64,000 nt of DNA, from contig NZ_JFHC01000035.1 of NCBI RefSeq assembly GCF_000698595.1, positions 1-64,000 on the forward strand, given 5' to 3'. The DNA comes from Caballeronia glathei (GTDB lineage Bacteria > Pseudomonadota > Gammaproteobacteria > Burkholderiales > Burkholderiaceae). Numbering within the stretch: position 1 is the first letter of the stretch; each line of letters starts with the position of its first letter. A model generated the notes under the pieces. The model had not been told where the DNA came from. It was given only the letters and a program-made list of their open reading frames with translations, and did not search any database. Position numbers and translations under genes: made by a program. Shown here piece by piece: positions 31,185 to 40,191 of this stretch.

Positions 31185-31862
31185 ATGTTCCTCGAACTCC
31201 TTGTGGCCGCGGGCGCGTTCTATTTCTATAAACACAAGCGGAAGAACGCCGGCGCGATCGAATGGCCATGGTCGAAGTCTCCCATCACGCGTGCCGACGC
31301 GGTAGGCGCGGCCGGCGAGCGGCAAGCCCAGGCCAAACTGCGGGAAACGCTCAATTGGCTGTGTGGCAACAACTACTACTTGCACGAAGGGCCGCTCATT
31401 ATCGAGCACGCGCCCGGGACTGATTTCCCAACAGCGGAGGTCGACCATCTTGCGGTGACCCCCTTCGGCATTTTCGTCTTCGAAACCAAGAACTGGTCGG
31501 GGCATATCTCGCCCTCCTCGACGCCCGGCATGTTGACGCGCACCGGGCGCAACGGAAAAGCGGAAGATCGGCGCTCTCCGCTTGAGCAGAACCGCACAAA
31601 GGTTGCGTTTTTCCGTTCGCGCCTGCCACCGATGTGGCCCGTCGCTGGCGCGGGTCTGTTTCCGTCGACCGAGGCTAACCTGGCCCCCGATCTGCACTCG
31701 GATCTTGTTTCGCTCGACGACCTGCCTCAATGGTTCCGGACGCGCCGCGACGTCTTCGGCGCGAAACCAGCCGTCGACATTCCTCGCGCGGTCACGGCGG
31801 TTCGTATGTACGCGGACTCATCGACCGCGGCCGTCGCGGCGCACAAACAGCGCGTCAGGTGA
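31185..31862 (+). CDS. NERD-domain membrane-anchored protein
   Basis: The 225-residue protein begins MFLELLVAAGAFYFYK with one N-terminal membrane helix. The nuclease-related (NERD) domain follows: GAAGERQAQAKL, then the core EVDHLAVTPFGIFVFETKNWSG with the acidic residues and Lys expected of a restriction-like fold. A TTG at 31170 could add five residues. NERD proteins are often found with plasmids and DNA metabolism, but their substrates are largely unknown. It is driven by the family promoter at 31127. Confidence 0.8.
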   Translation: MFLELLVAAGAFYFYKHKRKNAGAIEWPWSKSPITRADAVGAAGERQAQAKLRETLNWLCGNNYYLHEGPLIIEHAPGTDFPTAEVDHLAVTPFGIFVFETKNWSGHISPSSTPGMLTRTGRNGKAEDRRSPLEQNRTKVAFFRSRLPPMWPVAGAGLFPSTEANLAPDLHSDLVSLDDLPQWFRTRRDVFGAKPAVDIPRAVTAVRMYADSSTAAVAAHKQRVR

Positions 31863-32130
31863 TCGAAAGATTTGCAAGTTTTACCGCTTATGTCGGAATT
31901 CCACGATGTGGATTGCGTAATTTTTTCATAAATTTCCCTAAATGTTTCAGGATTGCAACCGTTAAACGTTTTTCGGCCGCGCTTTCATCAGACGATTTGA
32001 TGGGCGCTCAGCGCGAAAGAGGGGGTAAAAAGCGCGCCTTTCCAACGAAGCGCGTCCTTTTCGAAGGTTAGTCTCATCTCTGTAACAAACGACACCGGGG
32101 TGGTCGTCGTAATACTTCTTGGAGAGAAGA

Positions 32131-33405
32131 ATGCAAAGTCGCAAGACATCGAATACAAGCCTGGGAGCCGTCACGAAAGAGAGCGCAACCGACTTGGTGA
32201 GCGAAGTCGTCCCATTTGATCCTTTTGACGAATTCGTCATCGGCATGCGCGATCCGAATGCCGCGACGCGCGAGAACATTGCGGTCGTCGCTCGCCAGAT
32301 CTTCGGCGGCGGTGACGAAAACAAGGACTTCATTGCAAAGCTCGTCGAGAGCATGCTGGCCGTTGCCGAATCTCGCGCCAAGATCGTTGCGGAGCAAGTC
32401 ATTCTCGGCGGTACCCTGACGCAAATGGTTGTTGCGACGATCAACCATCACACCCAGAAGGTCGGCGACACCTTCAATGCGCGACGCAAGGCCGTGTCGC
32501 TGGCCTTGGAATTCACGGAAAAGTCGCTGCAAATCAAGCCGTCTAGCGCTCGCTGCTATATGCGCTGCCACGCGAAATTTGGCGATGAACATGAGGCTCT
32601 CCGGGTTTTTAACCTCGGCGAACTGAACATTCTTGCGGCACACGAAGTCACCCATGAGCAGATCACCGCGATCATGGAAAAGAAGAAGACGTCTCCGGAA
32701 ATGAGCCGCAAGGACGTTGACGAGATGCTGCGCGCGCTTCAACGCCAGGAAGAAGCCATCGACGATCGTGACCGTCAGCTTGAAAACGTCCAGTCGCTCC
32801 TCGAAGACAGCAAAGTCCAGCTCGATGTGAGCGAACGAGAGAGCCAGCACCTCAAGGAGGAGCTTGCCGCTAACAAGCGGCATATCGTGGAGAAAGAGAA
32901 AAGCCTTGCGGATATGCGCGAACTTCTGGTCGAGCGGACCTCTGGCTACAGCGCGATGGAGAAAGAGGTCTCGGACAAGTCAAAGCAAGTCGACGAGCTC
33001 ACCGCGGAGGTGGCTGCCCTGCGCAGTGCGAAACCCATGGTCGAGACGAAGGAAGTTATCGTCGAGAAGCTGCCGGAGAGTCTCGCCAACGTGACGGCCG
33101 CCGTTACCGCCTCGCTTGCAGAGCTTGGGGAACTCGATGCCAAAAAGTCGGCCGCTGCCGACGAACTCGCGGCATTGACCGCGCAGTACGAGGCACAGAA
33201 AGCCGAGATGGAGGCCGCTACCAAGGCGCAGCGGTCGATGGACGAACTCACCGAGGCGTGGGCCGACGTCGCGGGGAAAATGGCTAAAGTCCAGGCGGCA
33301 GTCCAAGCTTCAAGGGAACCGCAAATCTACAAACCCGCGCTCGAGGCGCTATCGGGGATGCTTCGGAAATACATCGAAGAGATTGAAGCCGCGCTCAAAC
33401 AATAA
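32131..33405 (+). CDS. long coiled-coil protein, 424 aa
   Basis: Residues 1-180 form a helical globular region with no known motif, beginning MQSRKTSNTSLGAVTKE. Residues 200-400 are a nearly continuous coiled coil rich in Glu, Lys, Gln and Ala (EMSRKDVDEMLRALQRQEEA onward). Such proteins can bridge DNA or form a scaffold, as KfrA-type plasmid proteins do, but the N-terminal part is not a clear KfrA DNA-binding domain. GGAGAG before ATG 32131 sets the start. The FlhC-like gene follows. Confidence 0.65.
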   Translation: MQSRKTSNTSLGAVTKESATDLVSEVVPFDPFDEFVIGMRDPNAATRENIAVVARQIFGGGDENKDFIAKLVESMLAVAESRAKIVAEQVILGGTLTQMVVATINHHTQKVGDTFNARRKAVSLALEFTEKSLQIKPSSARCYMRCHAKFGDEHEALRVFNLGELNILAAHEVTHEQITAIMEKKKTSPEMSRKDVDEMLRALQRQEEAIDDRDRQLENVQSLLEDSKVQLDVSERESQHLKEELAANKRHIVEKEKSLADMRELLVERTSGYSAMEKEVSDKSKQVDELTAEVAALRSAKPMVETKEVIVEKLPESLANVTAAVTASLAELGELDAKKSAAADELAALTAQYEAQKAEMEAATKAQRSMDELTEAWADVAGKMAKVQAAVQASREPQIYKPALEALSGMLRKYIEEIEAALKQ

Positions 33406-33489
33406 CCTGCCGATACGGCAGTGCGGGGAGAAAGCGAAAGAAAAACCAGAATGCGTTCGCTTTCAAGAAAAACACAACAACTATTAGAA

Positions 33490-34665
33490 ATGGCAAACGA
33501 AAACAACAAGTCGGCGGCGACCAACCATATTCTGCTCGACGACTGGCTCGCTGAAAAAATCCAACGCGCCAATTTCGCGCTCACCGACTTCATGCATATG
33601 GCGCTCGTGGGCCATCGAAGGATGGAGAACGTGTTTGGCTTGTTGCTCGCCGACATGCAGACGTTCAAGCAACAGATTGGGCCGAAGGCCACCCTGATGA
33701 ACATGCCGTTCGTCGCGCTTGCACCGGTTCTTGACAACCCGCGCGACTGGCAAACGTTCGTCGACGGCGCCATCCTTTCGCCGAAGATCGAGAAGCTGAC
33801 AGCCGAATTGCCCATGGTCGATCCCGCGACGAGCAGGGACATCTTCCATTACAACCGCACCTACTTGCAGTTGCTCAAGGACGTGCTCCACATGAGCATC
33901 GTCGCGGTGCCGCTGCTGGGGATTTCCACGGAGCTTGCCGACTACCTGAAGGGTTTGCCCATGGCCCGGTTGGAATCGGCCATCGGAGCAATCAAGTTTC
34001 CCCTTTTCAGGTGGCGTTTCGATGACGTCAACTTCTGGAAGGAATATGGCGCTGGCTGGCTCACCGAGGAGTCGGTCGCACATTACCTGATGCGCACCTC
34101 GCCGCTGAGCGCAGCCGCCCTTCCCTACAAACATGCATGGACCGATTTGCGGCTTGAACGCAGTGAGAAGGAAATTTTCGCTCGAATAATGATGGCCCAG
34201 GGCTGCCGCGCATCGACCGCGACCAACCTTTTCGGCCTGAACCAGACCAAGACGCGGGCGACCTACAAGGAAATTCACGGCGTGAGCTCGCCTTGCGGGA
34301 GCAATCCGACTTCGCTGACCTGGTACGTTGATCACTCAGTCCACCGCCTTCAGGCGTCGGTCTATGTCTGGCTCTACCGGAGTGCGCTTCAGAATGACGC
34401 CAACATTCCACAGGCCCTGATCGCCTCCAACGACGTCATGGCGAAGATGTTCGGGAAGAACCTTCTGATCACCGCCGATCGTGCCAATCACCTGACCCGG
34501 TCAATGGCGATCGACTCACGCCTGACGATGGCCGGTTGCAGGAGTTGTGCGACCGACTACGTGCTATCCAATGGCGAAGGAAAGATTGAGCTTGCAAAGG
34601 ACTTTTGTTGCCCGGGTTGCAAGTATCAGCTGACACCTAAGAGTCAAGCCAGCAAGCGCAAATAG
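33490..34665 (+). CDS. FlhC-family zinc-binding transcription regulator
   Basis: The 391-residue protein contains the FlhC-type region: ASTATNLFGLNQTKTRATYKE, then GVSSPCGSNP, a central helical part with ASVYVWLYRSAL, and a C-terminal four-cysteine site CRSC with CPGC in the last 40 residues. FlhC works with FlhD to activate flagellar genes. No FlhD gene lies nearby, and the N-terminal 170 residues are longer than in FlhC. It may regulate plasmid genes. The start could be ATG 33490 or 33451; neither has a good ribosome binding site. Confidence 0.65.
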   Translation: MANENNKSAATNHILLDDWLAEKIQRANFALTDFMHMALVGHRRMENVFGLLLADMQTFKQQIGPKATLMNMPFVALAPVLDNPRDWQTFVDGAILSPKIEKLTAELPMVDPATSRDIFHYNRTYLQLLKDVLHMSIVAVPLLGISTELADYLKGLPMARLESAIGAIKFPLFRWRFDDVNFWKEYGAGWLTEESVAHYLMRTSPLSAAALPYKHAWTDLRLERSEKEIFARIMMAQGCRASTATNLFGLNQTKTRATYKEIHGVSSPCGSNPTSLTWYVDHSVHRLQASVYVWLYRSALQNDANIPQALIASNDVMAKMFGKNLLITADRANHLTRSMAIDSRLTMAGCRSCATDYVLSNGEGKIELAKDFCCPGCKYQLTPKSQASKRK

Positions 34666-34691
34666 TCTCAACCAATAGGAGGAAGCCGGGG

Positions 34692-34862
34692 ATGTCGCAA
34701 GATTTCGCCGTAGAAACCGGGCTCATAGTCTTCACCGGCGACGGTCGCGCGCAGTTCGGATGGCGCGATTTAACAACGGGATGGTTTCACTCTGAAGCCG
34801 ACGGCCAATGCATCGCGGACGCAATCGGCGCGGTCGAGTTCGACTCCGACGTAATGCATTGA
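34692..34862 (+). CDS. 56-residue hypothetical protein
   Basis: The protein begins MSQDFAVETGLIVFTG and is acidic, small and soluble. AGGAGG eight bases before ATG 34692 is one of the best ribosome binding sites in this region. The next gene starts two bases after its stop. No family is recognised. Confidence 0.6.
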   Translation: MSQDFAVETGLIVFTGDGRAQFGWRDLTTGWFHSEADGQCIADAIGAVEFDSDVMH

Positions 34863-34863
34863 C

Positions 34864-35238
34864 ATGCAGGACTTCGCCTATCTCTTCCGGGATAGCGCCG
34901 TCGCGTGGCTGCAAGGCCGCGGTGATGCGCGCTTTCAACGATATGAAAAGTATCACCGCGCCGAACTTGCGATGGCGCCCTCCCTGCAGCCCTTCGACCT
35001 CGAAAGGTCGAACCGGCGCTACGCCGAGCGATGCAGCCATTCCCAAAGCCGCTTAGTTGCAGTGCTCGACAGCAAAGCTTTCAAACAGCTATCGATCGTT
35101 GTGGTCCTGCTTTGGGGAGGCAGCCTGCTATTACCGACGGTTGGTAAGTCACAGCCCATGGCAGCGGGCGCAGTGCTTTGCGCGTTGTTCGTCGGTCTGC
35201 GCGTCCGGAACTGGCGAGGCCGCGGGAAGCGGCGCTAG
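34864..35238 (+). CDS. small membrane protein, 124 aa
   Basis: The protein begins MQDFAYLFRDSAVAW. A basic soluble N-terminal half is followed by two hydrophobic helices (about 76-93 and 98-113) and an Arg-rich end. It follows the 56-residue gene after one base, so the two share a transcript. Function unknown. Confidence 0.6.
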   Translation: MQDFAYLFRDSAVAWLQGRGDARFQRYEKYHRAELAMAPSLQPFDLERSNRRYAERCSHSQSRLVAVLDSKAFKQLSIVVVLLWGGSLLLPTVGKSQPMAAGAVLCALFVGLRVRNWRGRGKRR

Positions 35239-35366
35239 CAAACGGTTGCGCGGCGGCAACGGTTGCGTTGACCGCGACCCCTTACCCGCCCTTACAATGC
35301 CATCGCGCTGAATTATCAGAAGAATAACGTCAACGAGGACGGCGCTTTCGGGGTCCGGCTTTGCCG

Positions 35367-35395
35367 CCTTGACTTCGTACATCGCTCGATAAGAT
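35367..35395 (+). promoter_or_regulatory. CCTTGACTT-family promoter 6
   Basis: TTGACT (35369-35374) and TAAGAT (35390-35395) are 15 bases apart. This has the best -10 box of the family. It lies 53 bases before the lipoprotein gene. Confidence 0.7.
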
Positions 35396-35447
35396 GAAAG
35401 TAAGCAGATTGCAGGGGCGACTGCATAACGACCAATAAAGGAAAAGA

Positions 35448-36536
35448 ATGAAGACCAGCAGCACTTTTAGATTCACGGCACTTGCCGTCGCAGCATCGTT
35501 TGTTGTGGCCGCGTGCGGCGGCGGTGGCGGTGGCGACTCGGGTTCCTCCGCGCCCGCAGCTCCGCCGGCCGCGCCTGCGTCGAGTGGAATTCCACCGCAA
35601 ACGTCGGTTCCCGCAGCGACTTATGCGGCTGGCTCGTACCAAGCGGCAGCGTTTTCGATGATCAACGACTATCGCGCCGCGATGGGCGTTGGCAAGCTCA
35701 GGCAAGACCCGATTCTCGATACTTCCGGTCAAGCTCACGCACTTTATCTCTTTTCGAATCTAAAGTCTGGCGCGATCACGACGCTCGACCACAACGAAAT
35801 TGCGGGCAACGCAAACTACTACGCCGATAGCCCGCTTTTACGAGCCCAAAAGGCTGGCGCTCCGGCGACGGAGTGGATCGCCGAAGAGACCGCAGCAGGC
35901 AACGTCGCAACCACGCCCAATTCGGCCGCCGCCGATTGCGTCGGAAAACTTCTTGCGTCTGTCTACCACCTCGCGGCGATCACCGCCAATCAAGAGACCA
36001 TCGGACTGGGATTTATGCCGGGCGATACAAGCTATCCGCTCTATACGTGCACTTTTGAGTACGGTACGTCGACAGGCGTCGTCGGAGCGCCCGGACCAAA
36101 TTCGTTGTCGTATGCTGGCGGCCAGCAAATTCCTCTCGGGTCCGTGCTCCACTCCCCGTTCGCAAACGAGGTCGGCGTGGCGCTTCTAATGTCGCCCGAA
36201 AATATCAATCCGGCGCCGGACTTGCCCGCTCCCGGGCGTCCGATTCTCGTCCAGGTCAATTCACAGAATGCCAATACGCTGACCGTCAACAGCTACACGC
36301 TTACTGATGGTTCTGGATCTGTGGTGCCGACCCGCATTCTGGTCCCTGCGAGCGCACATGCAGGATCGGCGGCGACAACGGTCGCGGACGCAAACGGACA
36401 GCTTCCGAACGGTACCGCTTTCTTGCTCCCGCTTACTGCACTAAAGGCTAGCACCACGTACACCGTGACGTTCAGTGGCGCACGCGACGGTAGCGCTGTG
36501 TCGGCGACGTGGCAGTTCACCACCGCCGCTCAATAG
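35448..36536 (+). CDS. CAP-domain lipoprotein
   Basis: The 362-residue protein begins MKTSSTFRFTALAVAASFVV with a lipobox VAAC, so it should be anchored in the outer membrane or face the periplasm. A Gly/Ser/Ala/Pro linker follows, then a CAP/SCP domain (about 62-240) with MINDYRAAMGVGKLRQDP and HNEIAGN, and a C-terminal beta domain ending TVTFSGARDG. The family promoter at 35367 drives it. CAP-domain lipoproteins are common in Burkholderia; their role here is unknown. Confidence 0.8.
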   Translation: MKTSSTFRFTALAVAASFVVAACGGGGGGDSGSSAPAAPPAAPASSGIPPQTSVPAATYAAGSYQAAAFSMINDYRAAMGVGKLRQDPILDTSGQAHALYLFSNLKSGAITTLDHNEIAGNANYYADSPLLRAQKAGAPATEWIAEETAAGNVATTPNSAAADCVGKLLASVYHLAAITANQETIGLGFMPGDTSYPLYTCTFEYGTSTGVVGAPGPNSLSYAGGQQIPLGSVLHSPFANEVGVALLMSPENINPAPDLPAPGRPILVQVNSQNANTLTVNSYTLTDGSGSVVPTRILVPASAHAGSAATTVADANGQLPNGTAFLLPLTALKASTTYTVTFSGARDGSAVSATWQFTTAAQ

Positions 36537-36555
36537 GCGAAGTACTGAGCCAGCA

Positions 36556-36590
36556 GCAAAAAGGGGCGTCAAGAAGACGCCCCTTTTTTC
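36556..36590. terminator. bidirectional terminator
   Basis: GGGGCGTC (36563-36570) pairs with GACGCCCC (36576-36583), flanked by AAAAA and TTTTTT. It separates the lipoprotein gene from the convergent pilus operon. Confidence 0.9.
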
Positions 36591-36608
36591 ATAGAGCACA
36601 CAAGCGTA

Positions 36609-37145
36609 CTAAGTACCATTGTGTCCGCAAGTTCCGTTGACGCCATCCCTGCGCAGCTTCGTTCCCGGCGCAATACTGACCGGAAAGATCTTCGTTCCAG
36701 CAGTCTGATAGTAGGAGAAGGAGCCGTCCGGATTGGTGTGGCGATACACATTTGCCCAACCTGATCCGCGGCCTGCGTTCCCTTGATTCCCGCCGACAAC
36801 GCCATCGCAATCGGTGTCCACCTTCATCAGCACATCTGCCGGAGGATTCGGATCCGGCCTATCAGGCAGCCCGGTAGGAGGCGGAGGCGGGGGGTTACAA
36901 GAATAACTCCACGTGCTGCCGTTCCACGCGGGGCCCGCAGCGAAGCCGAATTGGCAGGACGGAGGCGGTGTCCGGCATTCGTAACGTACATTTCCCCTCG
37001 ACCACGAATAGCCGGGCGGACACCCCGGTGCAAGTGGCACGCCAAGCGGATTCTGAATCCACACCTGTGCAACGGCTGCCTCATGCGTCAATAGTCCAGC
37101 CGCTGCCAGCACCGCCACAGCGACCGCCTTTTCCAGTTTTCTCAC
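36609..37145 (-). CDS. secreted cysteine-rich protein at the end of the pil operon
   Basis: The 178-residue protein begins MRKLEKAVAVAVLAAAGL with a signal peptide ending near AVA. The mature part has two short repeats with paired Cys (GCPPGYSW and RYEC; SCQFGF and SYSC), a Pro-rich hinge (NPPPPPPTG) and a C-terminal domain. It starts ten bases after pilV and is the last gene of the operon. It may attach to the pilus tip or outer surface. No family is recognised. Confidence 0.65.
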   Translation of the reverse strand: MRKLEKAVAVAVLAAAGLLTHEAAVAQVWIQNPLGVPLAPGCPPGYSWSRGNVRYECRTPPPSCQFGFAAGPAWNGSTWSYSCNPPPPPPTGLPDRPDPNPPADVLMKVDTDCDGVVGGNQGNAGRGSGWANVYRHTNPDGSFSYYQTAGTKIFPVSIAPGTKLRRDGVNGTCGHNGT

Positions 37146-37154
37146 ATTGTTTTC

Positions 37155-38444
37155 CTATTCGTTGCCAAAGGTACAGCCGGTATCAATTCCCGCCTGCAGT
37201 GCGAGTTGATCCGGAACGAGCGAATTTGCGCCGTCCGCGAGGACGTTGTCTATCTGAAGGACCCAACTCCCGTTGTATGCCATCGAGTAGCGCGCCCCAG
37301 CGATAGGCGGATTGTGATTCGCGTAGTCGGTGCTGATCGACTGCGGCGTGATCGAATACCAGGGCGTGCCGCCCGGGGCACACGTGGGCACCGGTACGCT
37401 CCATCCGTTGTAATAGCCGGTCACTTTTTGCACCGTGGTTACGTTGCTTATCAGCGTGCTGATCGGCACCCAGTTGCCCCACTGGTTGCAGACCCACATC
37501 TGGTTCGCACCGCGCATGGTCACGGAGTTCCACGCGCAGTTGGCCGCCGCCGTGTTGAAGTTAGCAACGGGCGCGGACATCGTATTCGCCGCAGTGATAT
37601 TCCCGCTCGAATTGACGTCGCCTGCACTGAGAGGCGCCCCTGCCGAGCCTTGGTAGTTCTGTAGGTACAGCGTGCCCTTCGTGCGGATCGCGGCGTTCAC
37701 ATCATCGCCGTAGTAGATCGCGCCGTTTCCGACCATGAGACTGTCGCCCGCCTGCACCCGCAACGTCTTGCCCGTCATGTTGCCGACGTTCTGAATGTCC
37801 TGATTGTTCGCGTTCATCGTGCCAGTCAATGGCAAGGCGCCATCACGACGGTAGTACGGCGAATTGCCATCGGCACCGAATCCGTTGATCGCCATCACGA
37901 TCCCTGCTCGATTCCCTACAGGGTTCGCCGTGCTCCATTGACCATTGATCCCGGTAATGGTCGTGGGCGCCCGATTCGTCGAGTAGCCGAACTGGCTACC
38001 ACCGGTCGCCGCCAGCACGCCGGCACCGGCGATGTCCGGCGTTCCGTTCTTCAAGAGAGGCTGAGTCGGAAACAACTGCGAGGCAACGTGACAATTCCCC
38101 GCAGCCGTTGAGCAGTTATCCGGCACGATCGACAGCGCAATCTGGTAGGCGCCGCCCCAGAATGGACCGTTCTTGAACGCGATCTTGTTGTTGCTCTGCG
38201 CGCTCAGCTGGGCGAGCGTGGGCGCGGCGATCGGCGTCGCGGTGGTCTGAGAGTATCCAGCCGGGATCAGCCCTCCATAGTTGTTCGTGATATAGCTGCC
38301 AAGCGCCGCATTGATCGTCGAAAGGTTCTGCCCTTCCAGCTGCAAGAGGTTTGTGCGCTTGGCAGCGATGTCCTCCTTGATACCCTGCACCGTCAGCAAG
38401 GCCGCGCCGACCAGGACGATCAACATCTCCAGAATGCTTCCCAT
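37155..38444 (-). CDS. pilV: PilV, type IVB pilus tip adhesin
   Basis: The 429-residue protein begins MGSILEMLIVLVGAAL, a prepilin-like hydrophobic start with Glu near position +5. A PilV-type helical stretch (NLLQLEGQNLSTINAALG) and a long beta-rich region with repeated NGS/NNQ motifs follow. The C-terminal part (about 330-429) would contact recipient surfaces. In IncI plasmids this part is switched by a shufflon; I see no shufflon repeats or extra C-terminal segments here. It follows pilS in the operon. Confidence 0.8.
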   Translation of the reverse strand: MGSILEMLIVLVGAALLTVQGIKEDIAAKRTNLLQLEGQNLSTINAALGSYITNNYGGLIPAGYSQTTATPIAAPTLAQLSAQSNNKIAFKNGPFWGGAYQIALSIVPDNCSTAAGNCHVASQLFPTQPLLKNGTPDIAGAGVLAATGGSQFGYSTNRAPTTITGINGQWSTANPVGNRAGIVMAINGFGADGNSPYYRRDGALPLTGTMNANNQDIQNVGNMTGKTLRVQAGDSLMVGNGAIYYGDDVNAAIRTKGTLYLQNYQGSAGAPLSAGDVNSSGNITAANTMSAPVANFNTAAANCAWNSVTMRGANQMWVCNQWGNWVPISTLISNVTTVQKVTGYYNGWSVPVPTCAPGGTPWYSITPQSISTDYANHNPPIAGARYSMAYNGSWVLQIDNVLADGANSLVPDQLALQAGIDTGCTFGNE

Positions 38445-38459
38445 GTCGGCGGCCCGGGA

Positions 38460-39050
38460 TCAGGAACGGGTGGTCCAGAGACCAAGCGATGCGGTTGCGC
38501 CCGCCGACGCGCACGCCGTCGCTGCTGTTGCAGCATTAAACGCGGTGGTCGGCGACGAGAGGGTTGTCCCATTTACCGTCACCTGCGTGTAGACAGTCGC
38601 GAGCGCCGCCACGCTGAGCGAGCAGATCGTGGCCGTCACCGGGTAGTTGAGGATGATCGAATCGCTCGCCGTGACCAGGGTGCCCACGGTCGTCGTCAGC
38701 GTGCCGTTGAACAAGCCCTTCACCGCCGACTTGTCGGTTGCGACGCGCGAGCCCGCCGAATCGAACGCGTGATTCTGTGCGAGTATGGTCAGCGTCTCGG
38801 CCGTGAAGTCCGCGTCGTTCTGCGTCGCATTCAGAATCCCCGTATGGAACATCTGCGCTTCGCTCTTGAATTGCGACGAGCGAATTAGGTCGAGCACGTA
38901 CTTGCCACCCGCGTACACCGCGAGGGCCAGGATTGCTGCACCTGCCATCACAGCGCCCGCCTCGATCATCGACAGCTCACCGGACTGGCGGCGCCGGCGC
39001 GCGATCATCAGGATGCGATCGCGGCGGGCTTTGATAACTTCGTTGGTCAT
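38460..39050 (-). CDS. pilS: PilS, type IVB major pilin
   Basis: The 196-residue protein begins MTNEVIKARRDRILMIARR and has a hydrophobic core after SGELSMIEAGAVMAGAA (about 23-50) with a Glu in the pilin position. The pilin globular domain follows, with two cysteines near the C-terminal part (ICSLS and ACASA). GGAG six bases before ATG 39050 is the better start; ATG 39062 overlaps the pilR stop. No prepilin peptidase gene (pilU) lies in the window. Confidence 0.85.
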   Translation of the reverse strand: MTNEVIKARRDRILMIARRRRQSGELSMIEAGAVMAGAAILALAVYAGGKYVLDLIRSSQFKSEAQMFHTGILNATQNDADFTAETLTILAQNHAFDSAGSRVATDKSAVKGLFNGTLTTTVGTLVTASDSIILNYPVTATICSLSVAALATVYTQVTVNGTTLSSPTTAFNAATAATACASAGATASLGLWTTRS

Positions 39051-39061
39051 TCGAGACTCCA

Positions 39062-40180
39062 TTAGTTAATTGAAACCGCGGGCGTGCCCGAAGTCATACT
39101 CACGGCACCGGTCATCACGTACGAACCGATGCCAAGTGTCAGAAAGAGAGAAGCTGCGAAACCGAGCAGGATGAAGTGGGTAATTCGTGCGTTACGCTTG
39201 ACCGCCTCCACGACACGGTCGAGCGACTCACGACCGAGACTCTTGATCGCGGCCTCGAACTGGTCTCGACCGGCCGCATCCGTGATCGTGTCAACGATGG
39301 TCTGAGAGAAGATTCCCGTGTCGAGCGCGCGCATCGGCTCGTCCGAGCGAGCGCTCAACCTGCGATTCATCGTTGTCAAATGCCACCGCAGCCACGGATC
39401 GGCGGATTTGCTCAGGCGATCAAGTGCCGCTCGCAGCGTCAGATTGGAGTCGAACAACCCGGCCAACGACACGATAAGCAGAGCGGCACGGAGGTCACGA
39501 CGGTTTCGCCAGAACAGGGGCAGTCGGTCGAAGCGATCTCGCGACGGCCCGTGCCACCGCTTTAAAGTCGCAAAGTAGACAAACACAATGCCGAGCAGCG
39601 TGCTCGCGCTGAGCCACCAGTATTCAAAGCAGAACGTGTCGACGTGATAGAGCCAGCGCCCGGCATCGGGCCACTCCGCCAGTGGGCGCGTATCCAATAC
39701 CTGCGGAAAGATGACGCCGCCGAACAGCATGCAGAACGCGTACATGTACGTGAGCAGCAACATCGGGTACGCGACCTGCAGAGAAGTAGTCGCGGAAAGG
39801 ATGCGCTTAGCCCGGGCCGCCATCTCGGCCAGCTCGAAACCACGCACGACCGCGTCTTCATGCGACGACTCATCAGCGATGTCGAGCAACGCGTACTCGT
39901 CGCCGGGTATGAACGGCTTGATGGCGATCGAGAAGCTTTCCCCGCGCTGCATCGTTTCCCGGACGCGCGCGAAGATCCGCCATACGATCCGACGACGATC
40001 GCGATTGCGTTTCTCATACGTCTGCAGCCGGTCGAACAGCGTTTCGGTATTGCGCAGCCCCTTGGCCGCAATATCGAGGCGGGTTTCGCGATAGAAGTCT
40101 TCCCGCACCTTCTGAAAGCGCCAACGAGCGACAGTCATCTGCTGTCGCTCAGAGAGCAATTTGACGAGCGTGTGGAACAT
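39062..40180 (-). CDS. pilR: PilR, inner membrane platform protein
   Basis: The 372-residue protein is a GspF/PilC-type platform. It has an N-terminal soluble helical domain, membrane segments at about 145-170 and 195-220, and a third near 344-366, and a second soluble domain between with FDSNLTLRAALDRLSK. It holds the pilus assembly in the inner membrane and works with the ATPase PilQ. It starts 11 bases after pilQ. Confidence 0.8.
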   Translation of the reverse strand: MFHTLVKLLSERQQMTVARWRFQKVREDFYRETRLDIAAKGLRNTETLFDRLQTYEKRNRDRRRIVWRIFARVRETMQRGESFSIAIKPFIPGDEYALLDIADESSHEDAVVRGFELAEMAARAKRILSATTSLQVAYPMLLLTYMYAFCMLFGGVIFPQVLDTRPLAEWPDAGRWLYHVDTFCFEYWWLSASTLLGIVFVYFATLKRWHGPSRDRFDRLPLFWRNRRDLRAALLIVSLAGLFDSNLTLRAALDRLSKSADPWLRWHLTTMNRRLSARSDEPMRALDTGIFSQTIVDTITDAAGRDQFEAAIKSLGRESLDRVVEAVKRNARITHFILLGFAASLFLTLGIGSYVMTGAVSMTSGTPAVSIN

Positions 40181-40191
40181 GGCTGACCCGG

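Noticed and set aside
37155..38444. Shufflon in pilV
   Set aside because: No repeated crossover sequences or alternative C-terminal segments are visible.
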